This document shows positions 38,176 to 48,875 of a stretch of 64,000 bases of DNA, piece by piece; positions within the stretch are counted from its first letter, which is position 1, and every line of letters starts with the position of its first letter. This DNA is from Azolla caroliniana (lineage: Eukaryota > Polypodiophyta). The notes under the pieces were generated by a model. The model ran no database searches. It was given only the letters and a program-made list of their open reading frames with translations, and was not told where the DNA came from. The stretch is taken from contig JBHGNT010000016.1 of assembly GCA_043228905.1 (NCBI GenBank), positions 15,500,001 through 15,564,000 on the forward strand, read 5' to 3'. A program made the translations under genes and the position numbers.

Positions 38176-39834
38176 TTATGCTAGTATAGCTTGGGCGAAC
38201 ACATCTGTCTTCAAGTCTTCGCGTATGGTATCGATAACGCAGGAATCCATGGGCATGTCAAAGATCTGTGTTACTTGTAGTCGTGTCGGTCCCAAGATGA
38301 CTTGTTTTTGGTTATCGAAAGTTGGCTCACCGGGACGGAGTGCTAGATACGAACGTCGTGATAATGCATCTGCCTTCCCTTGGTGCTTCCCCGGACGATA
38401 TGTAATTTTGAAGTTGAAACGAATGAGGAAGTGGGCCCACCGAGCTTGACGTCGATTCAACACACGAGCATCCTGAAAGTAGGCAAGGTTCTTGTGGTCA
38501 CTAAATACGGTGACCGGATGAGAGGATCCCTCCAGAAAATGCCTCCATTGCATAAAAGAATCCACTATTGCCAATAGCTCCTTATCATGAATTTCATAGT
38601 TGATTTCGGCGGCATCAAACTTGCGTGAGTGAAAAACCACAGGATGTAGCTTCTCATCATTCCCTTGTTCTGACAAAATGCTCCCCAATGCAAAATCCGA
38701 TGCGTCAGCTTCGATAATGAATGGTTTTTCCGGATCGACATGAGCTAGAATCGGAGCCGATGTAAATGCCTTTTTAAGACCCTCGAAAGCCATGTCCGTT
38801 TCTTCAGACCAGATGAACGGTTGTCCCTTCCTGGTAAGTTGTGTGAGAGGTAGAACGATCTTTGAGTAATCTTGTATGAACTTCCGGTAAAAATTGGCAA
38901 AGCCTAGGAAGCATTGCACATCCCACACCGAACGCGGAGTCTGCCATTCTACCACCGTTTTGACCTTAGCTAGGTCCATGGAGATGCCTTCTGACAAAAT
39001 GATGTAGCCGAGAAATTCCACTTGGTTGCACCCGAAGCTACATTTTTCAAGCTTTGCATACAGACCATGTTCTTGAAGTCATTTTAGTACTAATAGTACA
39101 TGAGAATCATGTTCTTCTTGGGTCTTTGAATAAACCAGTAGATCATCCAAATAGATGATCAAACAATCATCCAATAGATCTCGGAATATATCATTAGCCA
39201 TGTGCTGGAAGACTGTCGGCGCATTAGTGAGGCCAAATGGCATGACCGTATACTCGAAGTGCCCATATCTGGTACGAAACGCGGTCTTCCATTCATCTCC
39301 TAGCCGGATCCATACGAGGTTATATGCTCCCCGTAAGTCGATCTTCGTGAAGAACCTGGCACCATTGATCCGTTCTAAAACACTTGAGATAAGGGGAAGA
39401 GCATACCTATTCCTGATTGTAACCTTATTCAGGCTACGGTAATCTACAACGAGACGAAGCGATCCATCCTCTTTCTTGACGAAGAAAATGGGCGCGCTGG
39501 CTGGAGATTTCGAATGCCGAATGAAACCATTTTCCAAATTCTCCTCTATATAGGCCCGAAGGACTTCCAGCTCGGTTGGTGACAAATTGTAGATTGGTCC
39601 CCATGGCGGCTCTTTTCCCGGTTGTAAATTGATGGGGCAATCGTATGGTCGCTGATGAGGAAGTGTGTTGGCTTGTACTTTATCGAACACATCGGCGTAA
39701 TGACGATACTTCTCAGGAAGTTGAACGGTGGATTCTTCTTTAATGGTGCTGGAGGGGTTTACTGATATTGCAAAGAGGAACATTTCCTCCTTGTGCCCTT
39801 CTTTACACAACTGACGTAGCGAAATGGTTGCCAT
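38176..39834 (-). pseudogene. G2 reverse transcriptase and RNase H
   Basis: RT 39079-39834: PYDCPINLQPGKEPPWGPIY, FFVKKEDGSLRLVVDYRSLN, TVMPFGLTNAPTVFQHMAND and catalytic CLIIYLDDLLVYS; one TGA at 39079-39081 after HVLLVLK. It continues 38176-39021 with VEFLGYIILSEGISMDLAKV and CFLGFANFYRKFIQDYS. RNase H: IIEADASDFALGSILSEQGN, IHDKELLAIVDSFMQWRHFL, FSDHKNLAYF and RPGKHQGKADALSRR. Apart from the stop the domain is complete. Confidence 0.88.
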
Positions 39835-40304
39835 CTTCTGAGTTGACCCTTGGGTTTGTCGACACCGGATTTATCTTGTTCTCCAATCTATGTCTGGGTT
39901 ATGTAACTCGAACCACGGTAATCCTAAAACTATAGGATGTTCTGGGATACTGATAATATTAAATGATACTACACATGCTAAGTTATCTAGGACAATATTA
40001 ATGGGCTCTGACTCTTCTATGATATTTCCGGAAGCAATGGGACGTCCATCAATGACTACTACAGAGGCTGGACACTAGCGTTTTCTTAGGGATATCTTAT
40101 GAGCTTGAGCAAATTTCTTATCCATAAAGCAAGAGTTAGCTCCGGAATCTAGGAGTGCTAGGACATATACTGGAGGGGTACTTTTAGTACTAGCTATTAC
40201 TTGGGCTACGAACACATCACTAACTTGCTTAGAGGGAATGGAACCACTAATGGGTTGCACAGATCTAGGGTTGTCCAACCAAACGGCTCCTATTTTGGCT
40301 GGAC
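39835..40304 (-). pseudogene. G2 protease
   Basis: VYVLALLDSGANSCFMDKKF (40130-40190) keeps the D-S-G triad. After a TAG at 40075-40077 the same frame goes on with CPASVVVIDGRPIASGNI and EHPIVLGLPWFELHNPDIDW. Protease matures gag-pol. Confidence 0.8.
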
Positions 40305-41456
40305 TTAGTCGTTTAACTCTTCTTCTAACTGACTAAGGACATCAAATCTGTTCGCTAGATCTGGGCTATTAGTACTATTAGGACTATCAGATATCCCTAC
40401 TAAAATAGGCTCGGGTTTAGTACAATTAGAACTAGCGACTATTTGGTTTACCTGTCTTCTTGGCCTATGGGGACAATTGATTGCAATGTGTCCTGGACCA
40501 CCACAATAGAGACATAGTCGATTTGTTCGGCATCGCTGCTTTTCTTCTTCGGATAATGGTCCTCGACGACGTGTAGCGTCAATCTCCATCGGAGTCGGAG
40601 TATTCACTGGAGGCGCATTATAGTACTCCCTGGGTAAAGGTTTTGCTACCATTGAGGCGTAGGTGGGCTCTGATCTTGCCCTCGGCATCTGTAGCTGTCG
40701 TTCCGAACGTCGCTCAAAGAGGCGGTTATCACATCTTACCGCGCGACTGATTGCTTCTGTTAAGGACTTTGGCTCTTCAGGGAAAGTCAAGAGTAAATCC
40801 TTGACATCGTTGCGTAAACCATAACGAAATTGCTCCATCAGCGCTTGATCATCCCAAGGGATGTCAGCGGCAAGTAGATGGAAATCTGCAACATATGCAG
40901 AGGCTGGACGGTTTCCTTGGCGTAATCGCCAGATTTTGTTGATTGCGGTCCTTATGCTGTCAGTATCCCCAAAGCATGCTTTAAACTCACCTATAAATTC
41001 TTCAAAGTTGTTGAGTAATGGAGACTCTTTTTCCAACAGTGGAGCGAACCATGCCAACGCTGAGCCACTTAACAGCGTCCCTACTAAACCCACTCGTGAT
41101 GCATCGGTAGGATATCAGGAAGGATGCATTTGAATAACTAATCGTACCTGATTAAGGAACCCTCTAAACTGCGATCGTGTTCCATCGAACTTCGTGGGAA
41201 GGCCAATCTTGGGTTCCTTGTGAATCCCTTGTGTTCCGGGGCCTTGTTGTTGCATCACTACGATGGTTGCTTCGAGTTGTTGCACGCGTAATGTAAGTTC
41301 CCCATGTTGTTGTTGTGTTTGCTGCTTTTCTAAGGAGATTTGTTGAAGATCCCCCAGCAACCGTTGATTTTCTTGTTCCAAAGCAAGGAACTTCTCTTTT
41401 AGGCATTGAAACTCTGAGAAAACAGATTGATATTCCTGAGCGCTAACTGTGGCCAT
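40305..41456 (-). pseudogene. G2 gag
   Basis: ATG at 41456: coiled coil MATVSAQEYQSVFSEFQCLK and on, then IGLPTKFDGTRSQFRGFLNQ to about 41115. After a break it continues at 41093: GLVGTLLSGSALAWFAPLLE, EFKACFGDTDSIRTAINKIW, ASAYVADFHLLAADIPWDDQ, and a CCHC zinc knuckle CLYCGGPGHIAINCP near 40490-40530. It stops at 40305 (ELND). One frame break near 41105. The coiled-coil N-terminus is shared with G3. Confidence 0.85.
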
Positions 41457-41526
41457 GGGATGAAAAGAAAAGAGAAATAAGTGATTAGTATGAAAGGAGA
41501 GAGACAGAAGGAAAAATTAGTTCAAA

Positions 41527-41652
41527 CTGTCAGGAATAGTACTAAACAGAGATAGGATTAGTACTAAACAAAGAGAGAATTAGTACTAGAGAAGGGAAGT
41601 ACTATTAGAACTAAGGGGATGGGACTACGTAAGACTCCCGAGAGGAAGAGAA

Positions 41653-41690
<38 letters not shown>

Positions 41691-41765
41691 CGAGGACGAG
41701 AGATGATGATAACAGATTATATATTATAAGAAGAGTAACAAAAGGGTAGGAAAATCGGTTCAAAT
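41527..41765 (-). repeat. LTR-like duplication in the G2 leader
   Basis: CTGTCAGGAATAGTACTAAA here repeats the LTR end CTGTCAGGAACAATACTAAG at 41765, followed by the same AGTACTA/(GA)n/TATATATTA series. The adjoining leader text (CAAACTGTCAGG and CAAATTGTCAGG) is duplicated as well. Confidence 0.65.
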
Positions 41766-41868
41766 TGTCAGGAACAATACTAAGACAGAGAAGGAATTAG
41801 TACTAAAAGAAGTATTAGTACTAAGAGAGGTGAAGAACTCTCGAGAGAAGGAAAGAGTGAGTGAGAGG

Positions 41869-41904
<36 letters not shown>

Positions 41905-42197
41905 TGATAAGAAAAGATATATATTATGTGAAGAAAATGTACAGTAGCTAGGAGGCTTAAGACTGGCGTTGAACCGATTTGGTTCAAAATAATGCCTTGT
42001 GCCTCCTTTTATAGTGTTCTAAGGAATACTCCTGAAGTTTCTAGAATGTTCCAGAGAAATCTGGAATATACATCAATTTTCTATAATAAAACATAAATGA
42101 AAATAATATTCTACGTATTACAATATATAGTTTAATGGTCAAGAGCTCGACCCATGTAGCGTAAGGTCATGGGTTCGAGTCTTGCCATATCATCACA
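41766..42197 (-). repeat. 5' LTR of G2
   Basis: 432 bp, starts TGTCAGGAAC, ends CATCACA (CATGACA in the partner). tRNA-like boxes at 42128-42146 and 42170-42187. Confidence 0.9.
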
Positions 42198-42202
42198 ACG
42201 GT

Positions 42203-42574
42203 CGGCTTCTACATAAACTGGTTGATCACTCTGACCGGATAACTGATGTTGGGTCGGGACTATTTCTTATTGCAGGCCGGTTCGGAGTCAGGACGTAGCT
42301 TCAGGTTCCGGTCCAGGGGGTGTGGACATCGGTCGGCATTCCGTCATGTTGAACTTGTACAACATATTCAGCACAGAATGACATTTGTGAGAGAAATATG
42401 CCGTCAGGGGTTTGGATCACCTCGATCCCAAGAAAATAATGAAGGTCCCCCAGGTCCTTCATTTCAAATGTGTCTAACAACTGGGACTTCACACGGCCGG
42501 TTTCATCGAGTACGGGTCCAATGATGACTACATCATCTACATATAGTACGATGAATAGTGAAGAGCCAGACTTT
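42203..42574 (-). pseudogene. Copia-B RT fragment between G2 and Copia-C
   Basis: Reads SGSSLFIVLYVDDVVIIGPV (catalytic YVDD), RVKSQLLDTFEMKDLGDLHY, FLGIEVIQTPDGIFLSQ. Contiguous with 35233-36351 and 48225 onward after removing the insertions. Confidence 0.85.
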
Positions 42575-42579
42575 GAGGC

Positions 42580-42954
42580 TGTAAAGAGTAGCGTGCGGAA
42601 GCAAGTATAAAGACAGAACAGAAGGAAGAACACTCAGGTTTAATGGAGAGCTTGAGCTTACACAGTATACGAGGGAGAGACCGAGAGAGTTTTAGAGAAG
42701 ACACCAAAGGGAGAGTATATTATGAAAGACAAGAAACTATACATATATGTGTTCAATGAACACTTTGTACAAAACCCTAGAAGGACTGACTGGAGTACTG
42801 ACAGTACTTAAATGCTCATTAAGAGCTCCTACACTAACTCCCAAATATATTCCTCATGGAATATCTTTCCTAACGGCCTAACCGATCAGTCCCAGCCGAT
42901 CCGGTCCTCAGCTTCTTCAGCTGATCCGGCCGATGTTGAGCTTGTCTCTCAACA
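42580..42954 (-). repeat. 3' LTR of Copia-C
   Basis: 375 bp; in minus TGTTGAGAGACAAGCTC...CTCTTTACA. Polypurine tract TTGAGGGGGAG at 42955-42966. Confidence 0.92.
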
Positions 42955-42966
42955 CTCCCCCTCAAG

Positions 42967-43446
42967 CTCAACTTGAGGCTCTTCGGGATCTTCACAGCAC
43001 CGGTTCCTCCTGGCTTCTCGCCTTGCTCGCGCTCCTCGACCTGTTCGACTCTACACGCTTCGACCCTTACGGTCGGCTTGTCTGCTCATGTGACCCTTAT
43101 CAGCTCTTCTGTTGTTGCGATGTTGACGCTTCTCCTACTGCCTTTTCTTCCGCTTAGACCTCGGTTGATTCAGCGTATCTGAATCAAACATCCGAACCGA
43201 CTCGGCTACCTCCGATCGGTCTTCGCTCTTTTCCGAGTTGGCTGTCTCCAACTCGTCTTCGGTCTTCTCGCCCTCGACAGCGTCATCTTCCCCATGCGTG
43301 GTTGGCTTCGGCTCTCTCCTTCGGTTGCTCCCCTTCTGTCCGCTTCCGGACTTTTCCGCGGGTCCGCCCTCGGCTTCTTCAGCCGATCCGAAGTCAAACT
43401 CGACAACCGAGTCAACAAACTTGGTGTCGCGGTCTCCGCTCCTTTC
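42967..43446 (-). other. Copia-C tail region after pol
   Basis: Frame-broken but recognisable tail: GEKTEDELETANSEKSEDRS (about 43215-43275) and charged Arg/Lys-rich text, aligned with the tails of Copia-B and B2. Confidence 0.5.
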
Positions 43447-45400
43447 CTATTGCCTTGCTTGGTCGTTCGGAACTGTTCTCCCCCTCAAGTTTGGCACGTC
43501 AAGGTGACGCAACCCGAGCGCACCGGAGAATTGCCGCAACTTGTCCAGACAAAGAGGCTTGATGAAGATGTCGGCAGTCTGCCGATCCGTCAGAACGTAC
43601 TGAAGTTCAACTTCACCGGAAAGGACATGCTCACAGACAAAATGGTAGTGCACCTCAATGTGCTTGGTCCGTGCGTGGAAAACGGGGTTTTTCGCGAGCT
43701 GGATGCTGCTGAGGTTGTCGCAGTAGATCGTCGTCGAATCTGACACCTCCTCTTGCAGGTCCTTAAGTAGCCGCTTCAACCATATGGCTTCGCATGTCGC
43801 GACAGCCGTTCCTCGATACTCAGCTTCGGTGCTCGACAGTGCAACTATCGGCTGCTTCTTACTGCTCCACGCGATCGCGGCACTCCCGAGGGGGAACGCG
43901 TATCCGAACGTGGATCGGCGATCGGCGGCGTTGCCAGCCCAATCAGCAACGGTGTAGCCGACTAACTGCTCGGCTGCACCGGTCCAATATAGCAGTCCAC
44001 GGTCCTTAGTGCCGCTTACGTACCGCAGTACGCGTTGCGCACACTGAAGGTGCTCTTCGGTAGGTCGCGCCATGAACTGACTGATCACCCCGACTGGATA
44101 ACTGAGGTCGGGTCGGGTGATGGTCAAGTATATGAGGCTTCCGACAATTTGTCGGAACCTCGTCGGATCGCATACCTTTCCCGTATCGGGATGAAGCTTG
44201 ATGGTTCTGTCCAGAGGAGTCGAGACGGACTTACAATCACCCATCCTGAGTTTGAAGAGCATACCCAGCACGTAATGACGTTGGCTGATCAATATGCCTT
44301 CGGGGGTACGGATCACTTCGATCCCGAGGAAGTAATGAAGGTCCCCCAAATCCTTCATGTCGAACGATGCCGCAAGCTGGAGCTTCACGCGGTTGATTTC
44401 ATCTAGGTCGGCGCCGGTGATGACCAAGTCATCAACATATAGTAGAATACTAACCGGTCCGGGTCGACCTTTCCGAATGAACAGAGAAGAGTCCGATTTT
44501 GACGTGACGAAGCCCATCCAACGCAGTTGTTGCGTGATCTTCGCGTTCCAGGCACGCGGGGCTTGCTTCAGTCCATAAAGGGACTTCTTCAGTCGGCATA
44601 GTGCCGAGGAGTTCGTTCCGGAGTGAAATCCGGGGGGCTGTACCATGTACACTTGTTCCTCAAGGTCACCTTGCAGGAACGCATTCTTTACATCCATTTG
44701 ATGTAGGTGCCACACCTTGGCCGCGGCTACTGCGAGCAAAACACGGACGGTCGTCATTTTCGCGACCGGCGCAAATGTCTCATCGTAGTCGATGCCGTGT
44801 TTCTGCACGTAGCCCTTTGCCACTAGCCGAGCCTTGTACCGGTTGACCGAGCCATCGGTGTTGTACTTGACTTTGTACACCCATCTACACCTGATCGGCT
44901 TCACACCCTTCGGTGCGTCAACCAGGTCCCAGGTCTCGTTCTCCGCCAATGTGTGCATCTCTTCCTCCATCGCGGCACGCCAATTCGCGTCTTTAGCCGC
45001 TTCTGCATAGCTCTCCGGCTCACGCACTTCCGCTACACGGGTCATGTACGCATAATGATGCGCCATGTACTCGTTGTATCCGAACTGCAAAACAGGATTC
45101 TTCTGGCGGGTAGATCGGCGTAATCTCACATTAGCCGATGTCGAGGACTTCTCGGTCGACGCGGTCTTCACCTTTAAAGACCCGTCACCGGTTCCCTCGG
45201 AGTCGGACTCGCATCGGTCTGACTCGTTCCTTTCCGTGCCGGAATCCGACACCTTCTTCTTCCCTTTCTCTTTGCGCGTAAGCCGTCTCCTCGACTTCCT
45301 GCGCGGGGAATGCACGGCCGAGTCTCCACTACTCGCCGGCTCTTCATCGGACTGGTCGTACCGACTTAGTCGTCCAATCGGTCCACTTAACCGATTTCGG
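43447..45400 (-). pseudogene. Copia-C linker, RT and RNase H (open but fused out of frame)
   Basis: One open frame from about 45400 to a stop at 43447. The first ~95 residues of the longer ORF, up to 45687, are out-of-frame integrase and should be ignored. It contains an acidic linker, YNEYMAHHYAYMTRVAEVRE, RT RWVYKVKYNTDGSVNRYKAR, HLHQMDVKNAFLQGDLEEQV, ILLYVDDLVITGADLD, and RNase H GYTVADWAGNAADRRSTFGY, KKQPIVALSSTEAEYRGTAV, IEVHYHFVCEHVLSGEVELQ and ADIFIKPLCLDKLRQF. In RNase H the first Asp of the usual T-D-A-D-W is Val (GTT). Confidence 0.88.
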
Positions 45401-46270
45401 GCTCTCTTCACGGGTCTCGATTTCGGGCTCATCCGGAGGCATCTCGGCCTCGCTGACCTCATCGTCAGAGCTCGGATTGGAGTCGAGGTTCGTGGTCGGG
45501 GGCAGGTAGCAGGACGCGGACTCGTCAAACACAACGTCGCGGCTGACACGCGCTTGTTTGGTGTGAGGGTTATAGCACTTATAACCCTTCTGCTCGTCCG
45601 AGTAACCGACCAAGATTCATTTCTCGGCCTTTGCGTCCAGCTTCCTCCTTTTCTCCTTCGGTATATGCACATACGCAATGCTACCAAACACCCTCAAGTG
45701 TCGCAAGTTCGGCTTCGTTCCGAAATATAGCTCGTGCGCCGACACTTTGTCTACAATCCGATTCTGGATGTATACCGCGGTCCTTACCGCCTCGGCCCAA
45801 TAGAACTTGGGCAAGCTCTTCTCCTCCAGCATTGCCCATGCCGCTTCCACAACTGACCGATTCTTCCTCTCGGCCACGTCGTTCTGCTCTGGCGTGTATC
45901 TACAACTGAATTCGCACCGAATTCCCATTTGTTGTAGATAACCGTTGAATTGACCGGAAAAGTACTCTTTCCCGCCATCCGACCGCATACACTTGATCTT
46001 TCGTCCCGTTTCCGTTTCCACGAACCCTTTGAGGTCCCAGAAACAGTCGAAGACTTCGCTCTTCCTCTCAATGAGGTAGATCCACGTGTGCCGCGTGTGG
46101 TCATCGATGAAGGAGACGAAATATCGGCTCCCGCCAAGACTAATGTTTTGTGCCGGCCCCCATACATCGGAGTGTATAAGGTCGAGCTTGTTCCGGCTCC
46201 AATTTTGCTCGTTGGGGAAAGGAAGTCGGTGTTGCTTCCCGAGCTGGCAGGCTTCACAAATTTGTGCCTT
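45344..46270 (-). pseudogene. Copia-C integrase
   Basis: Frame follows gag-protease after a TGA (46271-46273): ICEACQLGKQHRLPFPNEQN, LDLIHSDVWGPAQNISLGGS (first Asp), RKIKCMRSDGGKEYFSGQFN (second Asp), TPEQNDVAERKNRSVVEAAW (Glu). A second TGA stands at 45617-45619 where Copia-B has a codon for Tyr. The frame then continues ILVGYSDEQKGYKCY to about 45400, where a one-base shift leads to the RT frame. Confidence 0.85.
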
Positions 46271-47773
46271 TCAGCCACTAAATTTGGGCAATCTGAACAC
46301 TACCTGTTTCGATTGCAGATCTTGAAGCCGCTGGTAGTTGACGTGGCCTATCCGCTTGTGCCACAAGTCGATGTCCGACTCGGATTTTTGTCCCTTCGCG
46401 AACATTGCGGTGCCGCCGTCAATGGAGTCGAGGATGAACATCCTACCGTCTCTGCGCCCTTGCGCAATCACACGGCCTTCTTCCTCAATGAAGCACCCGA
46501 GGTGTGTAAACCGAACCTCCATCCCTTGGTCGACGATCTGTCCGACCGAGACCAAGTTTTTCGTGATTGTCGGAACGTGCAGCACGTTCATGAGTTTCCC
46601 TTTCTGCCCGACATGGCTAAGGGGAACTTCTCCGACATTCGCGATCGGATGCGGAGTGTCGTCTCCAGTTGCGACTACTCCAGGCTGTATCGGTTTTTCA
46701 ATGTACGAGAACCACTCCTTATGGCTCGTCATGTGGTTTGACGAGCTGGAGTCTACGTACCACACCTCGTCTGATCTCGGGGTGCTCTGTTTCATTGAGT
46801 TTGCTTCGTGTCTCTTCACGAAGACAGACCCTTCTCCGGCTCTCCCGGAGTCTTTGGCGTAGTGCGATCGTTGCTGATTTCCCTTGTGGGTATGTCCGGA
46901 GCCGTTTCCGGAACCAGTTCTCTCCGAATCGGCGCGCTTCTTCCAGCACTCACTTTCCCTGTGGCCTTTCTTGCCACAGTACCAGCACTCCACGATGGCC
47001 TTCCCTTGCCGGTTCTCATCGCTTCGACTTCCCCTGTTTCCGGAGGGTCCGGAGTTGCTGTCGGCATCACTTCGGTGCCTTCTTCCTTGATCTCGTCGGC
47101 CGCCTTCATTGCGCCCCGACTCGGCTCGTCCTCCACGTCCACGGGGCCTATCTCCCTCTGTGTACAGCATTCTGCTGTCAGCGTGCGTGCTTGTAGACGC
47201 ACCCGCGTGGTTCTCCTCTACCAGGAGCATCGACTGTAAGTCGAAAAAGGACGGCGTATTCTCCCGGGTACACACAGCCATTCGGAACGCTCCGAACTTC
47301 GACGCCAAACCTCCGAGACAGATCTGGACCATCTCGCTCTCCTCGATGTTCACCTCTATGGAGGCGAGGGAGTCGCAGATATCCTTGATCTTCGAGGTAT
47401 AGTCCGCCACCGACAAGTCGTGTTGTCGTAGGTTGCTCAACTCATGTCGGAGCTGAAGCTTCCTGGCTGTGGTGATCGCGGCGAAAATCTTCTTCAGATT
47501 TTCCCACGCACCCTTCGGCATCTTTGCATCCCGAACATAGCTCAATAGTTGTTCGCCCACACACGACGCGAAGCAGTATAATACCCTGCTCGCCGATTGC
47601 TCCCACGACGGAAAGTCTCTGTGTGTCGATTCAGGTGCCGCATCATTAGCTCCTTCAACATAACTCCAGTAGTCGTGCCCGAGCAGGTACTGGTGCATCT
47701 TGTAGGACCAAGACGCGTAGTTGGTTATGTCGAGCTTCTCTGTTGGAAGCGAGCTCGCCATGCCTCTATCCAT
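46271..47773 (-). CDS. Copia-C gag-protease
   Basis: 500 codons, ATG at 47773. Gag: MDRGMASSLPTEKLDITNYA, SWSYKMHQYLLGHDYWSYVE, LRHELSNLRQHDLSVADYTS, zinc knuckle CWYCGKKGHRESECWKK. Protease: VWYVDSSSSNHMTSHKEWF, where D-S-S replaces D-S-G, so activity is doubtful. Pre-integrase zinc part: DIDLWHKRIGHVNYQRLQDL. The stop is a single TGA inside the polyprotein, so this ORF is the front of a once continuous gag-pol. Confidence 0.85.
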   Translation of the reverse strand: MDRGMASSLPTEKLDITNYASWSYKMHQYLLGHDYWSYVEGANDAAPESTHRDFPSWEQSASRVLYCFASCVGEQLLSYVRDAKMPKGAWENLKKIFAAITTARKLQLRHELSNLRQHDLSVADYTSKIKDICDSLASIEVNIEESEMVQICLGGLASKFGAFRMAVCTRENTPSFFDLQSMLLVEENHAGASTSTHADSRMLYTEGDRPRGRGGRAESGRNEGGRRDQGRRHRSDADSNSGPSGNRGSRSDENRQGKAIVECWYCGKKGHRESECWKKRADSERTGSGNGSGHTHKGNQQRSHYAKDSGRAGEGSVFVKRHEANSMKQSTPRSDEVWYVDSSSSNHMTSHKEWFSYIEKPIQPGVVATGDDTPHPIANVGEVPLSHVGQKGKLMNVLHVPTITKNLVSVGQIVDQGMEVRFTHLGCFIEEEGRVIAQGRRDGRMFILDSIDGGTAMFAKGQKSESDIDLWHKRIGHVNYQRLQDLQSKQVVFRLPKFSG

Positions 47774-47833
47774 CGTTCTTCTTGTTCTTCTTCGTCAAGT
47801 TGTGTCGGCTGCAGAGAGGTTCTCAACCCTCGC

Positions 47834-47845
47834 GCTCTGATACCA
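47834..47845 (-). other. Primer-binding site of Copia-C
   Basis: TGGTATCAGAGC in minus, directly at the LTR end; perfect iMet-tRNA type. Confidence 0.92.
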
Positions 47846-48219
47846 TGTAAAGAGTAGCGTGCGGAAGCAAGTATAAAGACAGAACAGAAGGAAGAACACT
47901 CAGGTTTAATGGAGAGCTTGAGCTTACACAGTATACGCGGGAGAGACCGAGAGAGTTTTAGAGAAGACACCAAAGGGAGAGTATATTATGAAAGACAAAA
48001 AACTATACATATATGTGTTCAATGAACACTTTGTACAAGCCCTAGAAGGACTGACTGGAGTACTGACAGTACTTCAATGCTCATTAAGAGCTCCTACACT
48101 AACTCCCAAATATATTCCTCACGGAATATCTTTCCTAACGGCCTAACCGATCGGTCCCAGCCGATCCGGTCCTCGGCTTCTTCAACCGATCCGGCCGATG
48201 TTGAGCTTGTCTCTCAACA
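47846..48219 (-). repeat. 5' LTR of Copia-C
   Basis: 374 bp partner of 42580-42954. Confidence 0.92.
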
Positions 48220-48224
48220 GAGGC

Positions 48225-48875
48225 CACAAACCCCATCTTACGCAACCGGTGCGTGATTTTCACATTCCAAGCTCGGGGGGCTTGCTTCAGACCATAAAGT
48301 GACTTTTTGAGTCAGCACACCGCCGACCTGTTAAGCTCCGATTGAAAACCAGGGGGTTGGATCATATAAACCCGTTCTTCAAGGTCACCTTGAAGAAACA
48401 CATTCTTCACATCCAGGGGGTTGGATCATATAGACCCCTTGCCACAACAACAACCAATACCACACGGACCGTCATCATTTTCGCTACCGGAGCGAAGGTC
48501 TCGTCGTAGTCGATTCAGTGGGTCTATGCATATCCCTTCAACACTAATCGGTCCTTGTATTGGTTGACCGAACCGTCGGCATTGTACTTCACCTTGTACA
48601 CCCCCTTGTAACCGATCGGTTTACATAGTCGGGGAGGGTCAACCAGGTCCCAAGTGTCGTTGGCATCGAGTGCCCGCATTTCTTTTCCTAAGCATCACGC
48701 CAATTTTCATCTTTCGTGGCTTTTGCATAGCTCTCCACCTCACGCACTTCCACCATCTTGGTCATATACGCATAGTGATGAACCATGTACTCATTGTATC
48801 CGTACCATTTTCCGGGGTTCCTTTGGCGGGTTGACCGGCGTAATTTTCCGCCATCCGGTTTGAGGCCCTTCTTGG
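48225..48875 (-). pseudogene. Copia-B RT N-terminal half and linker end, frame-broken
   Basis: Minus-strand text parallels Copia-C: NVKITHRLRKMGFVAS-like at 48225-48265, SLYGLKQAPRAWN-like at 48265-48300, DVKNVFLQGDLEERVYMIQP at 48355-48415 and a DYDETFAPVAKMMTVRVVL run at 48460-48515. A 17-bp block CAGGGGGTTGGATCATA occurs twice (near 48350 and 48414), a small duplication. Confidence 0.75.

Larger units (their letters stand above)
36357..42197 (-). mobile_element. Chromovirus-type Gypsy G2
   Basis: 5841 bp with 432-bp LTRs and perfect ACGGT duplications (36352-36356 and 42198-42202). It holds gag, protease, RT, RNase H, integrase and chromodomain in order on the minus strand, with a few stops and shifts. 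The LTRs differ at about ten sites by eye (roughly 2%), so it is middle-aged. The clade resembles the chromoviruses shared by fungi and early land plants (Tcn1-like); this is from memory. Confidence 0.9.
42580..48219 (-). mobile_element. Copia-C, nearly full-length
   Basis: 5640 bp with LTRs 42580-42954 and 47846-48219, perfect GAGGC duplications (42575-42579 and 48220-48224), primer-binding site and polypurine tract. Coding order is gag-protease-integrase-RT-RNase H. The LTRs differ at about ten sites (2-3%). Two TGA codons and one frameshift break the polyprotein. Confidence 0.92.

Noticed and set aside
45401-45687. First 95 codons of the long Copia-C pol ORF as real N-terminus
   Set aside because: This is integrase read out of frame; the true frame (KEKRRKLDAKAEK, ILVGYSDEQKGYKCY) is open beside it.
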